Source: CAYFUF01 sp964394795
GTDB taxonomy: Bacteria > Bacillota > Clostridia > Tissierellales > Peptoniphilaceae
DNA length: 31,453 nucleotides
Assembly: GCA_964394795.1 (NCBI GenBank)
Contig: CAYMYX010000018.1
Coordinates: 1 to 31,453, forward strand
Reading direction: 5' to 3'
Shown: positions 1 to 8,398 of the stretch, one piece after another
How the letters are laid out: each line of letters begins with the position of its first letter
How positions within the stretch are numbered: position 1 is the first letter of the stretch
Notes under the pieces: generated by a model
Told to the model about the DNA's origin: nothing
Database searches by the model: none
What the model saw: only the letters and a program-made list of their open reading frames with translations
Position numbers and translations under genes: made by a program

Positions 1-434
1 TTCGTCCACGTCATGCCCACGTGAGGAATGCCATCGACAACAAACTCGTCCGTAATGGCTTTAAAACCTAACTTCTCATAGAAAGGCAAGGCATAAGCCT
101 GAGCTTCGATATAAATCTTGTCTTGGCCCATGACCTGAGTAATGAAGGCCATTCCCGCCTGAACAATCTTCGTCCCTATACCTTCTCTCCGCTCTTTGGC
201 AACAATCCGACCAATGGAGGCATCCTTGTGTAGTGACCTAGCCGGTAACAATCGCAAGTAACCGATAAGCTGACCATTCTCCCTCGCCATCATGTGGTAG
301 GCTACTTTATCATACACATCAATATCCGGATAAGCACAAGCCTGCTCCACGATGAAAACATCGGAACGTAGCTTGTAGATTTCCCAAAGCTCTAACGTGC
401 GTAACTCATCAAAGTGTTTTGCTGAGATATCCAT
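1..434 (-). CDS. ElaA-like GNAT N-acetyltransferase (3' end cut by window edge)
   Basis: Translating the minus strand from the ATG at 434 gives 144 codons with no stop before the window edge. The start is supported by AGGAGG about 5 nt upstream. The N-terminus (LWEIYKLRSDVFIVEQAC) matches the ElaA branch of GNAT acetyltransferases, whose members open with a LRxDVFVVEQ-type segment. The acetyl-CoA loop is visible as ERREGIGTK, followed by a typical GNAT C-terminus (AYALPFYEKLGFK). E. coli ElaA is about 150 residues, so only a few residues are probably missing. The substrate of this family is poorly defined. It lies 30 nt downstream of the glutaredoxin-like gene on the same strand and is probably co-transcribed with it. 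Confidence 0.85.
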   Translation of the reverse strand, partial: MDISAKHFDELRTLELWEIYKLRSDVFIVEQACAYPDIDVYDKVAYHMMARENGQLIGYLRLLPARSLHKDASIGRIVAKERREGIGTKIVQAGMAFITQVMGQDKIYIEAQAYALPFYEKLGFKAITDEFVVDGIPHVGMTWT

Positions 435-464
435 ATTCTCCTCCTTTTACCTACAGTCTAGGTG

Positions 465-713
465 CTAGACCTCGCCTACAAACTTTACAGTCTCCCCATC
501 CTCAACAACGGATGGGACGCCCACCTTGCCCTCTTTTTTAATTTCTTCGTAGCCTGCTAAGCTGTCTCGATAGGCCAAGAAGGCTTTCAGTTCGCTCATC
601 GAATTGGTAATATTGTAAATCTCGTAATCCTTAAATCTTTCGTCGTAGTCTTTCCGGGCCATAAGGTCTTGGCAATGACCACACTTATCCGAAATAAATA
701 ATTCTTTTCTCAT
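465..713 (-). CDS. Small glutaredoxin/thioredoxin-like protein
   Basis: This 82-residue protein begins MRKELFISDKCGHC, placing a CGHC dithiol motif (C11, C14) at the end of the first beta strand, as in glutaredoxins. Further on, KVGVPSVV supplies the cis-proline loop (VPS) that binds thiol substrates. The length fits a minimal glutaredoxin fold with no added domain and no signal peptide, so it should be a cytoplasmic disulfide or mixed-disulfide reductase. It precedes the GNAT acetyltransferase by 30 nt on the same strand. The exact reductant (glutathione, another thiol, or thioredoxin reductase) cannot be read from the sequence. Confidence 0.75.
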   Translation of the reverse strand: MRKELFISDKCGHCQDLMARKDYDERFKDYEIYNITNSMSELKAFLAYRDSLAGYEEIKKEGKVGVPSVVEDGETVKFVGEV

Positions 714-802
714 TAAACTTTCCTCTTTCGCTTTTAAACTTTGCTTTCCCTTATCTTACCCCAAACTTTCACCATATGCTTGCCACCGCCGACTTAGGCA
801 CA

Positions 803-830
803 AAAAAAGCAAGGTTACCCTTGCTTTTTT
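803..830 (-). terminator. Intrinsic terminator, bidirectional, after the SDR gene
   Basis: A perfect 12-bp stem (AAAAAAGCAAGG / CCTTGCTTTTTT) closes a 4-nt TTAC loop. It lies between the stop of the SDR gene and the start of the glutaredoxin gene, both on the minus strand. The A/T runs on each side let it act in either direction, but only the minus-strand SDR needs it here. Confidence 0.85.
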
Positions 831-854
831 CTGTGTTTATCTATCTTGGTAAAA

Positions 855-1598
855 CTATGCGTCTACACCACCGTCAACACGGAGTTCTTGACCGGTAACG
901 AAAGAGGATTGTGGCGTGAATAGGAATAGAGCAACTTCACCGATTTCTCTACCATCACCAATGCGGTGTAATGGGCTCATTTGCTTCATACCATCAACAG
1001 CTTCTTCACCACCTGCTGAATCAAGCATCTCGGAGCGGATTGCGCCAGGAAGGATAGCGTTAACGCGGATTTCAGGACCTAAGTCTCTTGCAAGAGCCTT
1101 CATTAAGCCACTAACTGCGTGCTTAGAAGAGGTATAAGCAGAAACGCCCCAACGAGCTGCGGTTGCTGCAACAGAAGATGTGATAACGAAGCTACCTTCG
1201 CCTTTTTCCTTCATGATAGGAGCTACTTTTTGTGCGAGTAGTAATGGAGCGGTAACGTTTACCTTAAATACGTTGTTCCATTCTTCGAGACCGATTTCTA
1301 GGGTGTTCTTGAACGTAATCATACCAGCGTTAGCGAAAACGTAGTCAACTGTGCCGTACTCTTCTACTGTTTTGTCTACTAAGTTGTTGATGTCTTCTTC
1401 TTTAGCCATGTCAGCTACAACGTAAATTGCTTCGCCGCCTTTGCCTTTGATTTCTTCAACAACTTCTTTAGCGCGGTCTTCTCTTCTACCACTGACAACA
1501 ACTTTTGCGCCTTCTTCAGCAAAAAGTAAAGCAGATTCCTTACCCATACCTGAAGTTGAACCAGTTACAATTACGACCTTACCATCTAATCTTCCCAT
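855..1598 (-). CDS. SDR-family NAD(P)-dependent oxidoreductase
   Basis: This is a 247-residue classical short-chain dehydrogenase/reductase. Visible motifs are the Rossmann TGSTSGMG at 12-19, NAG at 90-92, catalytic serine in ITSS (141-142) and YTSSK (Y155, K159). The C-terminus VTGQELRVDGG is typical of FabG/glucose-dehydrogenase-like members. SGRR after the second beta strand (R38/R39) suggests NADPH preference. There is no signal peptide, so it is cytoplasmic. The start is supported by AGGAGG upstream of the ATG. The substrate is unknown: FabG-like 3-oxoacyl reduction is possible, but the gene stands alone with its own terminator and not in a fatty-acid cluster. Confidence 0.9.
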   Translation of the reverse strand: MGRLDGKVVIVTGSTSGMGKESALLFAEEGAKVVVSGRREDRAKEVVEEIKGKGGEAIYVVADMAKEEDINNLVDKTVEEYGTVDYVFANAGMITFKNTLEIGLEEWNNVFKVNVTAPLLLAQKVAPIMKEKGEGSFVITSSVAATAARWGVSAYTSSKHAVSGLMKALARDLGPEIRVNAILPGAIRSEMLDSAGGEEAVDGMKQMSPLHRIGDGREIGEVALFLFTPQSSFVTGQELRVDGGVDA

Positions 1599-1726
1599 TT
1601 CTTGTTCCTCCTTTTATTTTGGTATTTCTTTAACAGTATACTACAAAACAGAATTATTTCATAGCACGTTAGTTTAATTTTACCCAAGTCATTCAATATA
1701 AATACTCGAAGATTGGATTTGGACAC

Positions 1727-1758
1727 AAAAAAACCCGAAAGTGCATTAGCACTTTCGG
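1727..1758 (-). terminator. Intrinsic terminator of the cold-shock gene
   Basis: A 10-bp perfect stem (CCGAAAGTGC / GCACTTTCGG, arms 1735-1744 and 1749-1758) has a 4-nt loop. On the minus strand it is followed by seven U, just after the cold-shock stop codon. Confidence 0.93.
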
Positions 1759-1776
1759 ATTCTCATTTGTTATGAA

Positions 1777-1977
1777 TTAAAGAGCAACGACGTTGACAGC
1801 TTTGTTGCCGCGAGCGTCAGACTCAACATCATAAGAAACAGCTTGTCCTTCAGATAAAGACTTGAAGCCGCCGCTTTGAATAGCAGAGAAATGTACGAAT
1901 AGATCTTCGTTGTCTTCTCCTGTAATGAATCCGAATCCCTTTGAGTCGTTAAACCACTTTACTGTACCTTTTAACAT
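1777..1977 (-). CDS. Cold-shock protein, CspA family
   Basis: This 66-residue protein consists of a single cold-shock domain. The RNP1-type motif KGFGFI and the RNP2-type motif DLFVHFSAI follow the characteristic start MLKGTVKWFND. The length is exactly that of bacterial CspA-family RNA chaperones, which bind single-stranded RNA and DNA in the cytoplasm. A GGATGA ribosome site sits just upstream of the ATG, followed by a gene-free AT-rich stretch of over 100 nt. This would fit the long structured leader usual for csp genes, although I did not identify a defined thermosensor. It has its own terminator and is monocistronic. Confidence 0.97.
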   Translation of the reverse strand: MLKGTVKWFNDSKGFGFITGEDNEDLFVHFSAIQSGGFKSLSEGQAVSYDVESDARGNKAVNVVAL

Positions 1978-2121
1978 GTTTCATCCTCTCCATTCGTCTG
2001 AATGGTCTACCTTCTGGTAGCTTTCTTAATTTTTTGTAATTATATTTCTTGCGAAGAAGATAAAACACTTTACAAATACAACATCTATAAAATCTAAATC
2101 CATCTGCTGCAAAAACAACTA

Positions 2122-2234
2122 CCTTACTAGTCTACTTCTTATTTCCGAGGGTGTCAAATAAATCTTTCTCGGTCTAGTTTCATATCGAAAGAAGAGCCCT
2201 TAACAATCAAAGATTTTTAAAGTAGACTAGTAGG
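2122..2234 (+). repeat. Long nested inverted repeat upstream of the PAP2 gene
   Basis: The arms CCTTACTAGTCTACTT (2122-2137) and AAGTAGACTAGTAGG (2220-2234) are complementary over 15 bp with one bulged T. Inside are two smaller nested pairs, AGGG/CCCT and TCTTTC/GAAAGA. The right arm ends about 20 nt before the PAP2 start, so a transcript entering from upstream could carry this as a folded leader. Alternatively it is a small MITE-like or operator palindrome in the divergent csp/PAP2 spacer. Confidence 0.55.
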
Positions 2235-2255
2235 AAAACACTGAAAGGACCAAAC

Positions 2256-2927
2256 ATGAATAAAGAAACAAAAAGCAAAGAACAATTTATTAAACGGCTA
2301 GACTGGTTCATCCCTTTGGGTCTTCTCCTCTTCCTCTTCATTATGTTGATCGAGGTTGTGGGACTGGACAGGGTAGCCAATCTGGACAGGGGAGTAACCA
2401 GCGGCGTGGCAGCGGCAAGGCAACCCTTCTTGAACAGCATCTTCCTTTTCATCACGACGATCGGAAATACGACGACGCTAATTATCTTTACGGTGACGAT
2501 GGCCCTCTATCTCATCTTCAACAAAGTGAGAATCCATTGGGTGATCTGGTTCGTCCTCCTTGTATTTCTGGGTGGCGTCATCATCAATCCCATGATCAAG
2601 GTGATGGTGCAACGGACCCGCCCCGATGAAGCCTTCCGTCTCTTAGAGATCCACTCCTATTCCTTCCCTTCAGGCCATTCCCTTTCCACGATTGTCTGCT
2701 TCGGTGGTCTAGCCTACCTCATCGGCCAAGTCTTCTATCCTGACCGTGAACGGATGAAAAAGAATCTGATGATTGCTGCCGTCGTGCTCTCCTTGCTCAT
2801 TGCCTTCAGCCGAGTGTACTTGGGCGTCCACTACCTCACTGATATTGTGGCTGGTTACCTCTTAGGAACTTGTCTCCTCCTTTTTTTCATCAAGCTGACT
2901 AAAACCCTTCCCCTCTTTGAGGAGTAA
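2256..2927 (+). CDS. PAP2-family membrane phosphatase
   Basis: This 223-residue membrane protein has the three PAP2 (acid phosphatase/vanadium haloperoxidase) motifs in order: KVMVQRTRP (K-x6-RP), SFPSGHS, and SRVYLGVHYLTD (SR-x5-H-x3-D). Several hydrophobic helices surround them. The family dephosphorylates lipid phosphates such as undecaprenyl diphosphate, phosphatidylglycerophosphate or phosphatidate at the outer face of the membrane. The sequence does not decide the substrate. A ribosome site (AAAGGAC) precedes the ATG. The gene stands alone between the inverted-repeat spacer and its own terminator. Confidence 0.92.
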   Translation: MNKETKSKEQFIKRLDWFIPLGLLLFLFIMLIEVVGLDRVANLDRGVTSGVAAARQPFLNSIFLFITTIGNTTTLIIFTVTMALYLIFNKVRIHWVIWFVLLVFLGGVIINPMIKVMVQRTRPDEAFRLLEIHSYSFPSGHSLSTIVCFGGLAYLIGQVFYPDRERMKKNLMIAAVVLSLLIAFSRVYLGVHYLTDIVAGYLLGTCLLLFFIKLTKTLPLFEE

Positions 2928-2942
2928 GGGTTTTTCTTTTTT
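2902..2942 (+). terminator. Intrinsic terminator overlapping the PAP2 stop
   Basis: The stem AAACCCTTcCCCTC / GAGGagtAAGGGTTT has imperfections in the middle and a TTT loop, followed by TTTTTCTTTTTT. The hairpin begins inside the last codons of the PAP2 gene. Confidence 0.85.
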
Positions 2943-3156
2943 ATGAAAGTTTTCTTTTTTTGAGTGAGGAATTCTCTTCCCTAGATTGTCTAAATAGCAA
3001 TACATAAAGTCGGCAAAGGAAAAGTAAACCAAGTTGGTAATTATTAACTTTTATTTAGTATTCTTTTCCTATAAATAGTGCTATTATTAGCCAAAGAATA
3101 AAATTTAATATGTAACAAAGTGGTTGCTGTTAAATGTTGAAAAGGAGGATTACGCC

Positions 3157-3900
3157 GTGAATGAAACCTTCATTCGGGTTAAGGATTTATATAAGGTCTA
3201 CAGCATGGGCGACAGCAAGGTATTTGCGCTCAATGGCGTAGATTTATCCATTCCCAAAGGCGAGATTGTCTGTTTATTAGGGCCATCCGGTTCGGGTAAA
3301 TCCACCCTGTTGAATGTGTTAGCCGGCCTTGAACGACCCACCAAAGGGGCGATTAACATCGGTGGAATTGCCATAGAAAAACTAAGTGAAAAAGAGATTA
3401 CCAAATTTCGAAGCCTGAATGTCGGCTTCGTCTTCCAGTCCTACAATCTACTCCCTACCCTGACCGCTACCGAGAACGTCAGTTTCGGCCTCATGTTAAA
3501 AGGCATGAAGAAGGACAAGAGAGAAAAAATGGCGAGGGACATGCTGAAACGGGTCGGCCTCGGTGACCGCCTCCACCACAAGCCTAATGAATTGTCCGGT
3601 GGACAGCAGCAGAGGGTGGCGATTGCCCGTGCCTTCGTTGGTAACCCCAAGCTTATGTTTGCAGACGAACCAACCGGAAACTTGGACACGAAAACAAGTC
3701 AAGAGGTAATGGACCTCATCAAAACAATCATCAAGGAAAACAATCAGACCCTGATCATGGTTACTCACGATGAGGAGATGGCCGAGTATGCGGACCGCAT
3801 TTTGCACATGCGGGACGGCCAAATTGAACGAATGTTGCATGCGTCAGACCGAAAAGAAGAGGCGCTTGCAGGAGGTGTCACCAATGACAACAAATCCTAA
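3157..3900 (+). CDS. ABC transporter ATPase, MacB/LolD type
   Basis: This is the ATP-binding subunit of a type VII (MacB-like) ABC system. Visible motifs are Walker A GPSGSGKST, Q-loop VFQSYN, signature LSGGQQQR, Walker B LMFADEPTG and the switch histidine in VTHDEE. It starts at GTG 3157, which sits 8 nt after AGGAGG (3143-3148). An in-frame TTG 33 nt further upstream lacks comparable support. The last 17 nt overlap the next gene, so translation is probably coupled. With the anchored protein and the FtsX-type permease that follow, it should form a mechanotransmission or lipoprotein/peptide export complex. Confidence 0.93.
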   Translation: MNETFIRVKDLYKVYSMGDSKVFALNGVDLSIPKGEIVCLLGPSGSGKSTLLNVLAGLERPTKGAINIGGIAIEKLSEKEITKFRSLNVGFVFQSYNLLPTLTATENVSFGLMLKGMKKDKREKMARDMLKRVGLGDRLHHKPNELSGGQQQRVAIARAFVGNPKLMFADEPTGNLDTKTSQEVMDLIKTIIKENNQTLIMVTHDEEMAEYADRILHMRDGQIERMLHASDRKEEALAGGVTNDNKS

Positions 3901-5722
3901 TCCAACGACCTTCCCTACCGGCATCAATGTGGTTCTCTTTGCCATTGACCTCCAAACCGGGAAGCTGTATACCAAGGAAGAAGCAACCGGTAGCGACTAC
4001 CAGTTGGCCCTCTTTATACAGAACAAAACCACGGAAAATTATAGCTGGCAGAAGCTTATCTTAGAAAACCAGGCAACAGGAGACGGTGAAAGTGCCGTTG
4101 TAGAAGGCGGGGTTTATGCTGCTGAATATGGCCCCCTTCAGATTGTACCGGGAAATCAGGTCTACCTCTTCCCCAAGGAAAGCTTGCCTGCGGGAGCAGA
4201 ACCCGGCACCAGTCTACTGGAAGCCTATGTTGCCGAACTCTTGGCCGATTCGTCTTTGCCGGCTGAGGAAAATGGATCCAATACGGACCAAAGTGTTCCT
4301 TTAACGGTCACCTTCAGCGACAGTGCGCCCCTGACGTCGATTCCCGGCATCACCAACGAGCTCATATTCGGCACCCTTCTGACCGATGTGTCTAAGGACG
4401 GCAGCAAGGTCCACTTTGCGGATGCCTTGAGTGCCTTAGAGGAAACCTGGCGAGCAGATCAGGAGAAACCGGAGGAGTCCTCCTCAGACGAAGAAAGTTC
4501 CAGCGACGACGACTCTGGCGATGAAGAATCTTCGGATGACCAAAGCAGTTGCCCGGTTAACGAAGAGCCACCCAGCGAAGAGGAACCCATCGATGAACAG
4601 CCTGTGGATCCTCCGAGCAACAACGAGGAACCACCCTATAACGAAGAACCTCCTTTTTATGAGGAGCCCAGCTATGACGATTTCGGTGACGGATTCATTC
4701 CCACCGACGATACCAATACAGGAGACGGAGGAAACGAGATGCCTACAGATACCAATATCCCCGAGGTGGGAACGACCATTAAGAACAAGCCGAAGTTAAT
4801 TATTTCCAATTACGAACTGAAACCGGAGATGCCTAAGGCCGGCGAAGAATTCACGATTGACCTGACCTTCTACAACACCAACTATGAGAAGGCGGTCAGG
4901 AATATCAAGATTTCGATTAATGGTGCGGAAGCGTCAACCGATGCGACAGGACAGTCCGTATCCGGTTCGGTCTTCTCCCCTGTCAACTCCTCCAACACCT
5001 TCTACATTTCTGAGATTTACGCCGGTTCTACAGCTTCTAAGCAGATCAAGCTAAAGACCGTGCCTAACGCCCAAGCTCAGAACTATACCATCAACGTCAA
5101 CTTCGAGTATGAGGACCGGGAAGGCAACGAATTTACCGCGTCCGAAATCATCGGTGTCCCCATCGTCCAAAAATCGGAGATGCTCTACGGCGAAGTCAAT
5201 GCAGCGCCTGTTCCAATGGGTCAGCCCGCAACGGTGTCCATGGACTTCTACAACACCGGTAAAGACACCTTAACTACTCTGATGGTTACCGTTGAAGGTG
5301 AGGGCTTACAGACCATGGATAGCCCCCGCTACTTCGTCGGTAACTTCGCTCCAGGATCCTCAGACACCTATTCCGTCGAAGTTATTCCTACAGCAGCCGG
5401 CCCAGTAGAAGGAAATGTGGTCTTCACCTATGAGGATTCTACAGGTCAAGAGCACCGGGATGAACAACCCTTCTCCATGGAAGTGATGGAGGAGATGGTC
5501 TACGAGGAAGTTCAGTACGACCCCGCAACCGGCTACCCTATTGATCCATCAAGCGGCCAGGTCATCGATCCGATGACTGGTATGCCCTATCAGGAGAATA
5601 ACTTGTTGACGAATCCTCTTCTTTGGGGAGGGATTGCCTTAGCTGTTATCATCATCGGTCTACTACTTCGTCGTCGGTTCCGTAGTAAGAAAAATGATGA
5701 TGACCTAACCATCGATGAATAA
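3884..5722 (+). CDS. Anchored adhesion/CARDB-like protein of the MacB-type operon
   Basis: This 612-residue protein sits between the ATPase and permease genes, where MacA-like or S-layer/CARDB-domain partners (COG1361-like) usually lie. The start is ATG 3884 with GGAGG at 3871-3875. Three parts are visible. An N-terminal region covers about residues 1-190. A Ser/Asp/Glu then Pro/Glu-rich linker covers about 192-270. Two beta-sandwich repeats follow, each opening with a phrase like FYNTNYEKAVRNIKI or FYNTGKDTLTTLMV. One transmembrane helix (about 579-595) is followed by a basic tail (RRRFRSKK). There is no recognisable signal peptide, which is odd for a protein with this C-terminal anchor. Its ligand is unknown. 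Confidence 0.75.
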   Translation: MTTNPNPTTFPTGINVVLFAIDLQTGKLYTKEEATGSDYQLALFIQNKTTENYSWQKLILENQATGDGESAVVEGGVYAAEYGPLQIVPGNQVYLFPKESLPAGAEPGTSLLEAYVAELLADSSLPAEENGSNTDQSVPLTVTFSDSAPLTSIPGITNELIFGTLLTDVSKDGSKVHFADALSALEETWRADQEKPEESSSDEESSSDDDSGDEESSDDQSSCPVNEEPPSEEEPIDEQPVDPPSNNEEPPYNEEPPFYEEPSYDDFGDGFIPTDDTNTGDGGNEMPTDTNIPEVGTTIKNKPKLIISNYELKPEMPKAGEEFTIDLTFYNTNYEKAVRNIKISINGAEASTDATGQSVSGSVFSPVNSSNTFYISEIYAGSTASKQIKLKTVPNAQAQNYTINVNFEYEDREGNEFTASEIIGVPIVQKSEMLYGEVNAAPVPMGQPATVSMDFYNTGKDTLTTLMVTVEGEGLQTMDSPRYFVGNFAPGSSDTYSVEVIPTAAGPVEGNVVFTYEDSTGQEHRDEQPFSMEVMEEMVYEEVQYDPATGYPIDPSSGQVIDPMTGMPYQENNLLTNPLLWGGIALAVIIIGLLLRRRFRSKKNDDDLTIDE

Positions 5723-7097
5723 TCTCGATATCCTCAAGCTGGCTGGTCGTAACCTGACGAGGCGAAAATCTAGAACTGCGCTGACTATCCTCAGTGTGGT
5801 TATCGGTTGTGTGTCCATCATCCTCATGCTCTCCATCGGATTTGGTTTGCAGAAGCAGGAGGAGCAGTACATGACCGCTACCGACGCCTTGAACACCGTT
5901 ACGATTTATAGCAACTACTATCACGATCCTATGTCGAACACGCCTATTCCGACGAAGGGTGTTCTAACGGATAAAGTAATCAGAGAGATTGAGCAACTCG
6001 ATCACGTCACGGGTATCTTCCCCCTTTATTCGGTGCAGAGCCAAGTGCGGACGAAGAAAAAAGATGTAGAGATTTGGACCAGCATCTATGCTTTTGATCC
6101 CAAGTATTTACCAGACACCGCTATGACAATTGAAGGCAACAAGATTAAAGATCTAGCTAAGGGCGAATTTATCCGTGGTGAAATGGTTCAGGCCATGAAG
6201 GTCAGCAACTCCCAGCAAGGTATGTACGAAACCGAGCCCCTGTACGACTTCGATTGGTCCAAGGAAAAATTCTTCATCCCTATCGGTTACAAGGATACGG
6301 GCATGCAAATGTCCGGTCAAACTACCGGAAAGACCTATGAAGAGATTAAGGTGGCCATGAAGGGATCCTTCAGCCAATCCGGTTTCCTAACCCCTTACAA
6401 TATCTATGTCAACATGGAAACAGCCATGGAAGTGAAGAAAATTGAAGCCGAATTGCAAAAGAACATGCAGGGTCCAGACGGGCAACCAACACGAGCACCT
6501 CGCCGAAACGACCCTATCCTCTATTCCGAACTTAAGGTAAGAGTCGATGAGATTGGCAGTATTGAAGGCTTGTCTCAACAACTACGGGATGACTACCAAT
6601 TGGAAGTTTACTCCGAAGGCGAATTCATCCAGCAGCAACAACAACGTATGCTAATGACCCAACTGATCCTTGGTGGTATCGGATCGATCGCTCTTTTTGT
6701 TGCTGCGATCGGTATCGCCAATACGATGCTCATGTCCATTCAAGAGCGGACCAAAGAGATTGGCGTCATGAAAGTTATCGGCGCCCAGATTGGTGACATC
6801 AAGAAGCTGTTCTTATCCGAGGCGGCCTTGATTGGTCTCATCGGAGGAATAATAGGGATAGGGCTCTCCTATCTCGGGTCCTACGGGATTAACAACCTGG
6901 TGGGCAGCATGAGTGGTGGCGGGGAGGCTGCCATGATGATGGCCCCCGAAGCTGCACCAATCTCCATTTCCTACATCCCGACATGGCTCCCCTTCTTGGC
7001 TTTGATCTTTGCTGCCCTCATCGGCATGATCGCCGGTTACCTGCCAGCGAAGAAGGCAACGAAGTTGTCTGCCATCGATGCGATTCGGACAGGTTGA
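5715..7097 (+). CDS. MacB-like FtsX-domain ABC permease
   Basis: This 460-residue permease begins RKSRTALTILSVVIGCVSIILM, the usual first helix of MacB-PCD proteins. A large extracytoplasmic domain follows (about residues 45-305). Three C-terminal helices carry the FtsX signature region (ANTMLMSIQERTKEIGVMKVIGA). The last helix runs into PAKKATKLSAIDAIRTG, the standard family ending. The start overlaps the preceding stop by 8 nt, consistent with one operon. It should dimerise and pair with the upstream ATPase. MacB-type systems use ATP to move the outer domain mechanically and do not carry substrate through the membrane. The actual substrate is unknown. Confidence 0.93.
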   Translation: MNNLDILKLAGRNLTRRKSRTALTILSVVIGCVSIILMLSIGFGLQKQEEQYMTATDALNTVTIYSNYYHDPMSNTPIPTKGVLTDKVIREIEQLDHVTGIFPLYSVQSQVRTKKKDVEIWTSIYAFDPKYLPDTAMTIEGNKIKDLAKGEFIRGEMVQAMKVSNSQQGMYETEPLYDFDWSKEKFFIPIGYKDTGMQMSGQTTGKTYEEIKVAMKGSFSQSGFLTPYNIYVNMETAMEVKKIEAELQKNMQGPDGQPTRAPRRNDPILYSELKVRVDEIGSIEGLSQQLRDDYQLEVYSEGEFIQQQQQRMLMTQLILGGIGSIALFVAAIGIANTMLMSIQERTKEIGVMKVIGAQIGDIKKLFLSEAALIGLIGGIIGIGLSYLGSYGINNLVGSMSGGGEAAMMMAPEAAPISISYIPTWLPFLALIFAALIGMIAGYLPAKKATKLSAIDAIRTG

Positions 7098-7130
7098 TTC
7101 CGATTGGTGATAGAAAAAATAAATAAGCAA

Positions 7131-7178
7131 AAAGAGACCTTTAGAAAATGACTATTTCTAAAGGTTTCTTTTTGTTTT
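7131..7178 (+). terminator. Intrinsic terminator of the MacB-like operon
   Basis: A 17-bp stem with one G-U pair (arms 7131-7147 and 7155-7171: AAAGAGACCTTTAGAAA / TTTCTAAAGGTTTCTTT) has a 7-nt loop and a T-rich tail. Confidence 0.9.
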
Positions 7179-7235
7179 CTATCGTAAATTATAGGTGCTG
7201 AATGTTGTGTTTGTCATAAACTAATTGTATCAGCA

Positions 7236-7276
7236 AACAAAGAGGACCTGGCAATTTGCCAAGTCCTTCTTTGTTA
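7236..7276 (-). terminator. Intrinsic terminator after butyrate kinase
   Basis: The arms AACAAAGAGGACCTGGCAA and TTGCCAAGTCCTTCTTTGTT pair with one bulge and one wobble. It follows the buk stop on the minus strand. The core GGACTTGGC..GCCAGGTCC is nearly identical to the hairpin at 30809-30844. Confidence 0.8.
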
Positions 7277-7280
7277 TGTA

Positions 7281-7307
7281 GGGTCTACTTTGCAACAGCC
7301 CCTTTTT
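7281..7307 (-). repeat. Dispersed GTTGCAAA motif, copy 1
   Basis: On the minus strand this reads AAAAAGGGGCTGTTGCAAAG then TAGACCC. It is closely matched by the minus strand of 29921-29949 (GGGACTGTTGCAAAATAGCC). It lies between the buk stop and its terminator. The core resembles the terminal repeat of IS6-family elements (CTGTTGCAAA), but no transposase or second end is nearby. Confidence 0.4.
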
Positions 7308-7312
7308 GTATT

Positions 7313-8398
7313 CTAATAATCTTTCGCTTCCTCTTCCCCAAGCAGAACCCGTTGGCCTGCCTCAGCTAAAGCGAGGAGCTCATCTTCACCGGGATAAACT
7401 TCAATTGGAGCAATCCAGTCAATTCGGTCGGTAATCCAAGAAACGAAGTCAGCATTGTAGGCCATCCCGCCCGTGATAATGATAGCATCCACTTGGCCTC
7501 GAAGGACGGCAGCGGCAGCCCCGACTTCTTTGGCGACTTGGTAAGCCATCGCATGGAAAACCAATTCAGCTTCCTTGTCACCGGCTTTAATACGGTCGGC
7601 AACCTCAATACCGGAGTTGGTGCCCAGGTAGGAAACCATTCCCCCCTGGCCATGGATCATCATCAAGAGTTCTTCTTCGGTATACTTGCCGGAGAAGCAG
7701 AGGCGGACGAGGGGCTCGGCAGGTAGGGCGCCTGACCGTTCGGGAGAGAAAGGTCCTTCCCCATAGAGGGCGTTAGGTACTTCAATGATTCTTCCTTTTT
7801 CGTGGCTACCGATGGAGATGCCGCCGCCCAGGTGGACAACGATTAGGTTGATATCTTCAGCTTTTTTATCCATAGCCTTGCAATATCGGCGAGCGACCGC
7901 CTTCTGGTTAAGGGCGTGGAAGGTGGCCGTTCTTTCGATATCTTTAAGTCCTGAAAGACGGGCTACATCGGTGAGCTCATCGACGACGACAGGGTCAACA
8001 ATCATGGCGACAAGGCCGGCTTCGTCAGCGATACCTTTAGCAAGGAAGGCGCCGAGGTTAGAGGCGTGGGCTCCACGGTTAGGATCTCTGAGATCGGAAA
8101 TCATGCGGTCGTTGACTAGGTAGGAACCTGATTCGACGGGGCGAACAAGGCCGCCGCGACCGACGACGATGGCTAAGTCCTCGGGTTTGTAGCCACTTTC
8201 GGTCAAGGCCTCCATGATGATATTGAGGCGAAAATCGTACTGGTCGATGATGGTATCGAATTCGGCTAAGTCTTCGCTGCTGTGGCGGAGGATTTGCTCG
8301 AAAACTTCTTCCATGGGGCTTTGGTTGCCGTCGAAGATGGCAATTTTAGTTGAAGTTGAACCCGGATTGATGGTTAGGATAAGTTGTTTATCTGTCAT
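7313..8398 (-). CDS. buk: Butyrate kinase
   Basis: This 361-residue acetokinase-superfamily enzyme starts with the phosphate-binding segment LTINPGSTSTKIAIF. It contains HLGGGISIGSH and IITGGMAYN, the usual adenosine and phosphate loops of butyrate/branched-chain fatty acid kinases. It converts butyryl-phosphate (or isobutyryl/isovaleryl-phosphate) plus ADP to the acid plus ATP in the cytoplasm. Its start overlaps the ptb stop by 11 bp, so the two are translationally coupled. Together with the upstream leucine dehydrogenase, the likely role is energy conservation from branched-chain amino acids. True butyrate formation cannot be excluded. No branched-chain 2-oxoacid dehydrogenase genes are in the window. 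Confidence 0.95.
   Translation of the reverse strand: MTDKQLILTINPGSTSTKIAIFDGNQSPMEEVFEQILRHSSEDLAEFDTIIDQYDFRLNIIMEALTESGYKPEDLAIVVGRGGLVRPVESGSYLVNDRMISDLRDPNRGAHASNLGAFLAKGIADEAGLVAMIVDPVVVDELTDVARLSGLKDIERTATFHALNQKAVARRYCKAMDKKAEDINLIVVHLGGGISIGSHEKGRIIEVPNALYGEGPFSPERSGALPAEPLVRLCFSGKYTEEELLMMIHGQGGMVSYLGTNSGIEVADRIKAGDKEAELVFHAMAYQVAKEVGAAAAVLRGQVDAIIITGGMAYNADFVSWITDRIDWIAPIEVYPGEDELLALAEAGQRVLLGEEEAKDY

Noticed and set aside
1978..2120. Defined cold-shock RNA thermosensor upstream of csp
   Set aside because: The leader is AT-rich and long enough, but I could not identify a conserved cold-shock box or stable alternative folds by eye.
3770..3883. Upstream extension of the anchored protein gene
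   Set aside because: It runs inside the ATPase gene and has no ribosome site, while ATG 3884 has GGAGG 8 nt ahead.
7281..7307. Complete IS6-family insertion sequence
   Set aside because: Only a motif resembling one end is present; there is no transposase gene anywhere in the window.
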